Of a stretch of DNA of 64,000 bases, positions 58,489-64,000 are shown piece by piece; the first letter of the stretch is position 1; the number at the start of each line of letters is the position of its first letter. Position numbers and translations under genes: made by a program. The notes beneath the pieces were generated by a model. The model saw only the letters and a list, made by a program, of their open reading frames with translations. It was not told the DNA's origin and did no database searches. The DNA comes from Bacteroidales bacterium (lineage in GTDB: Bacteria > Bacteroidota > Bacteroidia > Bacteroidales > UBA932), in contig JAFWSX010000025.1 of assembly GCA_017519185.1 (NCBI GenBank), positions 62,001-126,000 of the forward strand, written 5' to 3'.

Positions 58489-59901
58489 ATGGGGGGTCTT
58501 TTCGGAGTCATTTCCAAAAGAAGATGTGTGACTGATCTGTTCTACGGGACTGACTATCACTCACATCTGGGGACAAAAAGAGGCGGAATGGCAAGCATCA
58601 ACCCTGACGGTTCATTCGTGCGGTCCATCCACAGTCTCAAACAATCTTATTTCAGAGTAAAATTCGAATCCGAGCTTTATAAGTTCGAAGGCAACAGCGG
58701 CATCGGCGTCATCAGCGACAACGAGTCTCAGCCCATAGTGATGAATTCTCATCTTGGCCGGTTTGCCGCAGTTACAGTTTCCAAAATCAGCAATATCGCC
58801 AATCTCGAGCAGAAGGTGCTTGACTCAGGCATGAACTTCACGGAAATGAGCGATGGCACCACCAATGCCACCGAGCTTGTGTGCCATCTCATTACCGAAG
58901 GAGCAACTTTTGCGGAAGGCATCGACTATATGCACCATAAAGTCTATGGCTCCTGCACTCTTCTGCTGCTGACACCTGAAGGTATCATTGCAGCAAGGGA
59001 TTTCAACGGCCGTACTCCGCTCTGCATTGGCAAGAAGGAAGATGCCTACGCCGTTGCTAATGAGGATTTCAGCTTCTGCAACCTGGGCTACGAGAAATGC
59101 TATGAACTTGGCCCCGGCGAGGCTGTCCTGATCACCGCTGATGGTTTCAAGCAGATTCTGAAGCCAAGGGGAAGGCTGCATATATGCTCTTTCCTGTGGA
59201 TTTATTACGGCTATCCTTCAGCTACCTATGAGGGTGTGAACGTGGATGACGTCCGCTACAATCTTGGATCCCTGATGGGCAGACAGGATGACACTCCCGT
59301 CGACATCGTTTCCTCGATTCCGGATTCCGGAACCTGCATGGCGATAGGTTATGCACAGGGACGCGGCATCCCTTACCGCAACGCAGTAGTCAAGTATACG
59401 CCGACCTGGCCCCGCAGCTTTATGCCTTCCGACCAGAGTATGCGCGACGTTGTGGCCAAGATGAAACTCATCCCCAATTATTCCATAATGAAAGGCCGCA
59501 GCGTGGCCTTCTGTGACGACTCGATTGTCCGTGGTACCCAGCTTCGCGATAATGTCGAGGCATTCAAAAGCCACGGTTCGCGAGAGGTGCATATCCGCAT
59601 CAGCTGCCCTCCGCTGATCTTTCCGTGCCCTTTCCTCAATTATTCAGCGTCAAAGTCTCCGCTCGAGTTCATTTCCCGCAGGGTTATCAAGGAACTGGAA
59701 GGCAGCCACGACAAGAATCTGCAGGAATACGCGATGTATGGAAGCGACAGATATATGGCTATGGTCGATGCCATCCGCAAGGAACTGAAGATGAATACTC
59801 TCAAGTTCAATAATATCGATAACCTCGTTGCTGCAGTAGGCCTGGATAAAAGCTGTATTTGCACTCATTGCTTCGACGGAAGTGACAAATGTGCCATTTA
59901 G
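58489..59901 (+). CDS. PurF paralogue lacking the catalytic cysteine
   Basis: 470 residues. The whole amidophosphoribosyltransferase architecture is present: N-terminal Ntn-type amidotransferase domain, then a phosphoribosyltransferase domain with PRPP loop VAFCDDSIVRGTQ and C-terminal cysteines CICTHCFDGSDKC like an Fe-S site. The N-terminus reads MGGLFGV where active enzymes have MCGxxG, so the nucleophile Cys2 is glycine and no propeptide form is possible upstream. It may use free ammonia, act as a PRPP-dependent enzyme with another partner, or be regulatory. The frame is intact and long, so it is under selection rather than decaying. The canonical purF is at 35196. Confidence 0.85.
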   Translation: MGGLFGVISKRRCVTDLFYGTDYHSHLGTKRGGMASINPDGSFVRSIHSLKQSYFRVKFESELYKFEGNSGIGVISDNESQPIVMNSHLGRFAAVTVSKISNIANLEQKVLDSGMNFTEMSDGTTNATELVCHLITEGATFAEGIDYMHHKVYGSCTLLLLTPEGIIAARDFNGRTPLCIGKKEDAYAVANEDFSFCNLGYEKCYELGPGEAVLITADGFKQILKPRGRLHICSFLWIYYGYPSATYEGVNVDDVRYNLGSLMGRQDDTPVDIVSSIPDSGTCMAIGYAQGRGIPYRNAVVKYTPTWPRSFMPSDQSMRDVVAKMKLIPNYSIMKGRSVAFCDDSIVRGTQLRDNVEAFKSHGSREVHIRISCPPLIFPCPFLNYSASKSPLEFISRRVIKELEGSHDKNLQEYAMYGSDRYMAMVDAIRKELKMNTLKFNNIDNLVAAVGLDKSCICTHCFDGSDKCAI

Positions 59902-59936
59902 TTAAGAATTTGTTACATTATTAGGTTTAATTGTGC

Positions 59937-59944
59937 TATCTTTG
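59937..59944 (+). promoter_or_regulatory. Bacteroidetes -7 element for the RRM protein gene
   Basis: TATCTTTG matches TAnnTTTG, 33 nt before the ATG at 59978. Confidence 0.6.
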
Positions 59945-59977
59945 AAATACCACTAAACCTATTAATGACTAACAAAT

Positions 59978-60229
59978 ATGACAGTTTTCGTATATGGCCT
60001 GAGTTTTAAGGCCAGAAGAGAAAATCTTATCGAGCTTTTTACACCGTTCGGAACCGTTACATCCGCCAGAATCATAGTCAACAAGGAAACCCGTCGCTCA
60101 CGCGGCTATGGCTTCGTGGAGATGGATGATGCAGATGCTGAAAGAGCTATCGAGGCCCTCAACGGGACAGAACATATGGGACGCACCATAAATGTCACAA
60201 AAGCCAACGATCGACCTGCTGCAGAATAA
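59978..60229 (+). CDS. Single-RRM RNA-binding protein
   Basis: 83 residues, one RNA recognition motif. RNP2 is VFVYGL (3-8) and RNP1 is RGYGFVEM (42-49), with the aromatic residues that stack on RNA present. Small RRM proteins are common in Bacteroidetes and are thought to act as global post-transcriptional regulators, filling roles that Hfq-type chaperones play elsewhere. It has its own promoter and converges with the ComEC gene 3 nt downstream. Confidence 0.93.
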   Translation: MTVFVYGLSFKARRENLIELFTPFGTVTSARIIVNKETRRSRGYGFVEMDDADAERAIEALNGTEHMGRTINVTKANDRPAAE

Positions 60230-60232
60230 AAG

Positions 60233-61312
60233 TTACAAAGAAGCGATGATGCTTATGACCTGATTGAGGGTCTTGAGTATTCCCAGCAGAATCATACCGC
60301 CCGGTACTCCTATGAAAGGGATGTTCCGGGCGGCGATTGTTATGGGCAGCAGCCACATCGCAGCAGAACTGAGGGGAATTGCGAGAAGGTTGGTTACCAT
60401 AAAGTATTTAGGAAAGGTGCCGAAGTACAGGAACGCGAGAGGAGCAGTGACTGCCTGGCAACTTATCGACAGGCACAGTGTGTTCCAGATGTAGCCTAGG
60501 ACCAGACTGCGGTAGTCAAGCAGGGCCTTCAGTTTCGGATAGATGAAATAGATGCCCAGGACTGCACTGTAGGAGAGCTGGAATCCTATGCCGAAGGGAG
60601 CGTCAGGATTGAAAAGGCAGATGAGCAGGGCGCTGACGGCAAGCGAATGGAGCATATTCCTGCCGGCTCCGATGAAACCTCCGATTTCGTAGACAGTAAT
60701 CATTATCACTGCGCGGCATATAGAGCTGCTCAGGCCGGAAATCATTGCGAAAGTCCAGAGCGAACAGAGCACAAGTGTCTTCCTTATAGCCTTTGCAGGG
60801 ACACTGTTGCCGAGGAATGCCAACAAGGTGTTGAGGAATGTGTAGACTACGCCGACGTGGAGCCCGCTGAGGGCCAGCAGATGCATTGCGCCGCTGGCCT
60901 TGTATTGATTTCTGAGGGCAGAGTCGACCAGAGACTTGTCCCCGATGGCAAGTGCTTTTGCGATGGCTACTTCATTTGTGTTGCCGTCGGCCGTCAGCCC
61001 GTCCAGAAGGCTGGAAACATTCATCTTAAGTGAGGCTGCCTTATGAAATACCGCCAGCGTCTCGCGCGGTATGCCGCCGGCAACGGCTCCTGCGGCCCCG
61101 AGCAGGCCGAAGCAGAGCATCAGCAGGCAGGAAGGCGCTTCTGCCGGATATTTCCCTCCCAGCACAGCAATGCAGAAGAAGACTGCTGCGGCCAGCAGCG
61201 CTGCCAGGATAATCAATGCCGGTATGACTGGTGATGGAAGAAGGACCTGCCAGAGCACGTCCCCCAGTATGTATGCAAGCGCATAGAAGATTATGTCTCT
61301 ACCTTTCCCCAT
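60233..61312 (-). CDS. ComEC/Rec2-family competence membrane protein, short form
   Basis: 359 residues from ATG 61312; that ATG is preceded by GAGGAGG, an unusually good Shine-Dalgarno for this phylum, while the frame could start at 61342. About ten membrane segments. The core ComEC motif is HLLALSGLHVGVVY, followed by ISGLSSSICRAVIM and FGIGFQLSYSAVLGIYFIYP. It lacks the C-terminal metallo-beta-lactamase-like domain and most of the N-terminal soluble domain of full ComEC, as in many Bacteroidetes. It would form the inner-membrane DNA channel if natural uptake exists; no other com gene is near. Confidence 0.85.
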   Translation of the reverse strand: MGKGRDIIFYALAYILGDVLWQVLLPSPVIPALIILAALLAAAVFFCIAVLGGKYPAEAPSCLLMLCFGLLGAAGAVAGGIPRETLAVFHKAASLKMNVSSLLDGLTADGNTNEVAIAKALAIGDKSLVDSALRNQYKASGAMHLLALSGLHVGVVYTFLNTLLAFLGNSVPAKAIRKTLVLCSLWTFAMISGLSSSICRAVIMITVYEIGGFIGAGRNMLHSLAVSALLICLFNPDAPFGIGFQLSYSAVLGIYFIYPKLKALLDYRSLVLGYIWNTLCLSISCQAVTAPLAFLYFGTFPKYFMVTNLLAIPLSSAAMWLLPITIAARNIPFIGVPGGMILLGILKTLNQVISIIASL

Positions 61313-61352
61313 TTCAACCTCCTCTGCCAACGAAGTTATCATTTATTTTTGT

Positions 61353-61360
61353 TAAATTTG
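61353..61360 (+). promoter_or_regulatory. Bacteroidetes -7 element for ackA
   Basis: TAAATTTG matches TAnnTTTG, 27 nt before the ackA ATG. Confidence 0.6.
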
Positions 61361-61387
61361 AAGGATTAATGATAATAATTTGACAGT

Positions 61388-62632
61388 ATGAAGATTCTTG
61401 TTCTGAACTGTGGAAGTTCCTCTTTGAAATATCAGGTGCTCGAGATGGGCGCCAATGAGAATACCCTTCTTGCGAAAGGCCTGGTAGAGCGTATCGGCAG
61501 CCCGAATGCCTGCCATACCCATAAGGTCGATGAAAGGGAAGACTATAAGGTTGAGAAAGCGATAGCCAATCACACCGAAGGTATCAAGAGCGTTCTTGAT
61601 ATCCTGACAGATCCCGTATACGGAGTCCTGTACAGCTTGTCGCAGATAGATGCTGTGGGACACCGTGTGGCGCACGGAGGAGAATATTTCTTCAGGAGCG
61701 TGGCAGTCGACGACGATGTGATCGATAAGATCGAGAAATGCTGCGAGCTGGCGCCGCTCCACAACCCGGCCAACCTCACCGGCATCAAGGCGATGGCAGA
61801 GCTGATGCCAGGCGTTCCCCAGGTTGCAGTCTTCGACACCTCATTCCACCAGAGCATGCCGGACTATGCATATATGTATGCGCTCGACTATTCATATTAC
61901 GAAAAATACAAGATCCGCCGTTTCGGTTTCCACGGCACCAGCCACAAGTACGTGGCAGAAAAAGCCTGCAGGCTTGCAGGTATGCGCCTTGACCAATCCA
62001 AGCTCATCACCTGCCACCTCGGCAACGGAAGTTCGATTACCGCCATCGACTGCGGCCGTTCGGTCGACACTTCGATGGGCTTTACCCCGGTTGAGGGTGT
62101 CACGATGGGAACACGCAGCGGCAACCTTGACATCGGCGTGGTTACTTTCCTGATGGAGAAGGAAGGCCTCGACGCAGCCGGCATCAACAATCTGGTGAAC
62201 AAACAGAGCGGCCTGCAGGGCCTGAGCGGTTTCTCTTCTGACTGCCGCGACCTCGTGGATGCTGAGAAATCCGGATACAACCGCGCAAAGCTGGCCCTTG
62301 CAAAGCTTGCATACGACATCAAGAAATATATCGGTGCCTATGCGGCTGTCCTTAACGGAGTGGATATGATTGTGTTCACCGGCGGCATCGGTGAGAATTC
62401 CGACAGGGTGCGCGAACTCGTATGCACCGGACTTGAATATCTGGGCGTCGATTTTGACTTCGAGAAGAACAACGGCACACGAGGAGTAGACGTAATGCTC
62501 AGCAAGCCTACTTCAAAAGTCAAGGTTATGGCAGTGACCACCAATGAGGAACTCGTCATCGCTACGGACACGATGAACATAGTGAACGACCTTCAGGAAA
62601 AGGCTGCCCGCAATGAAAATGATAACAATTAA
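61388..62632 (+). CDS. ackA: Acetate kinase
   Basis: 414 residues, acetate-kinase length rather than butyrate-kinase length (about 355). It interconverts acetyl phosphate and acetate with ATP formation. VLNCGSSSLKYQ at the N-terminus, VGHRVAHGGEYF, FDTSFHQSMP, RFGFHGTSHKYV and VFTGGIGENS are the acetokinase signatures. The partner phosphotransacylase follows after 12 nt and belongs to the Ptb-like type. Confidence 0.95.
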   Translation: MKILVLNCGSSSLKYQVLEMGANENTLLAKGLVERIGSPNACHTHKVDEREDYKVEKAIANHTEGIKSVLDILTDPVYGVLYSLSQIDAVGHRVAHGGEYFFRSVAVDDDVIDKIEKCCELAPLHNPANLTGIKAMAELMPGVPQVAVFDTSFHQSMPDYAYMYALDYSYYEKYKIRRFGFHGTSHKYVAEKACRLAGMRLDQSKLITCHLGNGSSITAIDCGRSVDTSMGFTPVEGVTMGTRSGNLDIGVVTFLMEKEGLDAAGINNLVNKQSGLQGLSGFSSDCRDLVDAEKSGYNRAKLALAKLAYDIKKYIGAYAAVLNGVDMIVFTGGIGENSDRVRELVCTGLEYLGVDFDFEKNNGTRGVDVMLSKPTSKVKVMAVTTNEELVIATDTMNIVNDLQEKAARNENDNN

Positions 62633-62644
62633 CAATTTACAGAT

Positions 62645-63556
62645 ATGATAACCAATTTCGACCAAATGTTCGAGGCTCTGCGCTCGAAACCGAAAAAAAG
62701 ACTTGTCGCAGCCTGGGCTGTTGACGACCATACCATAACCGCAGCATTCAAAGCCTGCTCACTCGGCATCGTAGATGCAACTCTCGTAGGTGACGCCGAT
62801 ATGATCAAGGCTGTCTGCGAAAAAGAAGGCATCGATGTTTCCGCCTTTGAAGTCGTAGACAACAAGGACGAGCTGGCAAGCATAGCACAAGCCATCGACC
62901 TCATCAGGGAAGGCAAGGGTGACATCCTTATGAAAGGCCTCTGCAGCACAGATAAATATATGCGCGGCATCCTCAACAAGGAGCGCGGACTTCTGCCTCC
63001 CAAGGCTGTCCTGAGCCACGTGAGCGTGCTTCAGAACCCGAACTATCCCAAGTTCATCATTCTCGGCGATATGGCCGTGATTCCCGCACCCGACCTCAAG
63101 CAGAAGGAAGCCATCACCAAATATCTGGTGGCAACCGCCAAAGCTTTCGGCATCCAGACTCCCAAGGTTGCATTCATCGCAGCTACAGAGCAGATGATGG
63201 AAGGTATGCAGGCCTGCGTGGATGCTGCCATCCTCAGCAAGAAGTGCGACCGCGGCCAGATCAAAGGCTGCATCGGTGACGGTCCTCTGGCTCTCGACGT
63301 GGCCCTCAGCCCCGAAGCTGTCGCCATCAAGAAGCTCAAGAGCGAAGTGGCCGGCGACGCCGACTGCCTCGTCTTCCCGAACATCGAGTCAGCTAACGTG
63401 TTCTACAAGAGCAACTCGCAGCTGATGAAGGGTGTAAAGCAGGCCGCCATCGTGGCAGGTGCCGCAGCTCCGTGCGTGCTTTCAAGCCGTGCCGACAGCA
63501 TCGACACCAAACTGAACTCTATTGCACTGGCAGCACTTACCGCCAAGTCCAAATAG
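62645..63556 (+). CDS. Phosphate acyltransferase (phosphate butyryl/acetyltransferase family)
   Basis: 303 residues, the length of Ptb rather than of classical Pta. It is an isocitrate-dehydrogenase-like phosphotransacylase with ILMKGLCSTDKYMRG, KGCIGDGPLALDVALS and VFPNIESANVFYKS. It moves an acyl group from CoA to phosphate; operon partnership with ackA suggests acetyl or a mix of short acyl groups, making ATP at the end of fermentation. Annotation as ptb or pta would be a guess, so I leave the symbol empty. Confidence 0.88.
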   Translation: MITNFDQMFEALRSKPKKRLVAAWAVDDHTITAAFKACSLGIVDATLVGDADMIKAVCEKEGIDVSAFEVVDNKDELASIAQAIDLIREGKGDILMKGLCSTDKYMRGILNKERGLLPPKAVLSHVSVLQNPNYPKFIILGDMAVIPAPDLKQKEAITKYLVATAKAFGIQTPKVAFIAATEQMMEGMQACVDAAILSKKCDRGQIKGCIGDGPLALDVALSPEAVAIKKLKSEVAGDADCLVFPNIESANVFYKSNSQLMKGVKQAAIVAGAAAPCVLSSRADSIDTKLNSIALAALTAKSK

Positions 63557-63574
63557 AATTTCTGACACCTCTGT

Positions 63575-64000
63575 ATGATCCCTACCGAACTGGGAACCGA
63601 GAATGTGGGCAAACTGCTCAAGCAGTATGCCATGCCGGCCATTGTGGCTATGGCTGCGGCCAGCCTTTACAATATGGTCGACAGCATCTTCATCGGGCAG
63701 GGCGTAGGCCCTATGGCCATAGCAGGCCTGGCCGTCACCTTCCCCCTGATGAACTTGTCCACCGCCTTCGGTACCCTGGTCGGAGTGGGAGCAGTCACCC
63801 TCATCTCGATGCTGCTTGGCCAGAAGAACTACTATATGGCCAACAGAGTGCTTGGGAACGTGGTGATGCTGAATGTCGCGATAGGACTCCTGGTAACCAT
63901 ACTGGGGCTTGTCTTTCTCGACCCTATACTTTATTTCTTCGGAGCAAGTGAAGCAACAATACCGTATGCCCGCGAGTATATGGTCATCATCCTTGCCGGA
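63575..64000 (+). CDS. MATE-family multidrug/organic cation efflux protein (partial, 5' end)
   Basis: ATG at 63575, open to the right edge; 142 residues visible. It starts ELGTENVGKLLKQYAMP, then membrane helices with SLYNMVDSIFIGQGVG, FPLMNLSTAFGTLVGVGAV and SMLLGQKNYYMANR, all typical of the DinF/MepA branch of MATE transporters. Known members export drugs or metabolites using a sodium or proton gradient. The gene follows the phosphoacyltransferase by 18 nt and is probably on the same mRNA. Confidence 0.9.
   Translation, partial: MIPTELGTENVGKLLKQYAMPAIVAMAAASLYNMVDSIFIGQGVGPMAIAGLAVTFPLMNLSTAFGTLVGVGAVTLISMLLGQKNYYMANRVLGNVVMLNVAIGLLVTILGLVFLDPILYFFGASEATIPYAREYMVIILAG

Noticed and set aside
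58489-58510. Frameshift or missed start hiding a cysteine in the PurF paralogue
   Set aside because: The G-run at the start was suspicious, but no frame or upstream codon restores MCGxxG, and the rest of the frame is intact from codon 2.
63472-63951. 159-codon plus-strand frame near the right edge
   Set aside because: It is arginine-rich and out of frame with the phosphoacyltransferase and with the MATE gene starting at 63575, whose translation has clear membrane motifs.

Overview
The window looks like a chromosomal segment of a Bacteroidales bacterium of moderately high GC (mid-50s percent by eye). Three things point there. Many genes are preceded by the Bacteroidetes -7 element TAnnTTTG. 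There are two type III glutamine synthetases. There are lipoproteins with twin-arginine signals, a ClpC with a UVR-like linker, and a DapL-type lysine branch. I cannot name a genus. The segment is almost all housekeeping and nitrogen metabolism, with no phage, transposon or CRISPR.

Layout. 1-5469 (+): end of a SUMF1-like protein, two Tat-exported lipoproteins (Gfo/Idh/MocA oxidoreductase and sugar isomerase-like TIM barrel), then UDP-glucuronate 4-epimerase, rmlC and rmlB. 5476-6555 (-): serine hydrolase. 6731-8917 (+): first glutamine synthetase III. 8987-9847: zinc metallopeptidase. 9966-15535: leucine operon leuC-leuD-leuA/cimA-like-leuB, translationally coupled to a BASS-family transporter. 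15612-16976: stand-alone TrpB2. 17050-19374 (-): GH3 beta-glucosidase. 19422-22382 (-): truncated amtB copy, outer-membrane barrel, amtB, glnK. 22404-22638: leader region of glnK with an attenuator. 22724-23191 (-): Lrp-family regulator. 23439-44462 (+): eleven-gene operon dapF-dapL-glnN-gltB-gltD-asnB-purF-glmS-carA-carB-pyrG. 44515-48331: thioesterase, histidine phosphatase, mgsA, guaA. 48346-50751 (-): clpC. 50847-50919: tRNA-Lys. 51086-54318 (-): MFS transporter, esterase, GNAT-like protein. 54420-60229 (+): gyrA, TPR protein, a PurF paralogue without its catalytic cysteine, and an RRM protein. 60233-61312 (-): ComEC core. 61388-64000 (+): ackA, ptb-like, MATE transporter (cut by the window edge).

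How it fits together. The centre is a nitrogen-assimilation island. AmtB imports ammonium under PII control. GS and GOGAT fix it. Six glutamine-dependent amidotransferases in the same transcript (gltB, asnB, purF, glmS, carA, pyrG) spend the glutamine, and DapL takes amino groups from glutamate.

The most novel feature is upstream of glnK-amtB. A 35-codon leader peptide contains QNQNQNQNQ, followed by an intrinsic terminator 22 nt before glnK, with a complementary segment placed so that ribosome stalling at Gln/Asn codons could disrupt the terminator. This reads as a glutamine/asparagine-sensing transcription attenuator for ammonium uptake. The promoter also carries a perfect 10-bp inverted repeat. 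The adjacent lrp/dapF divergent region holds six GACAAATTGTC-like boxes, five of them spaced 31-33 bp apart.
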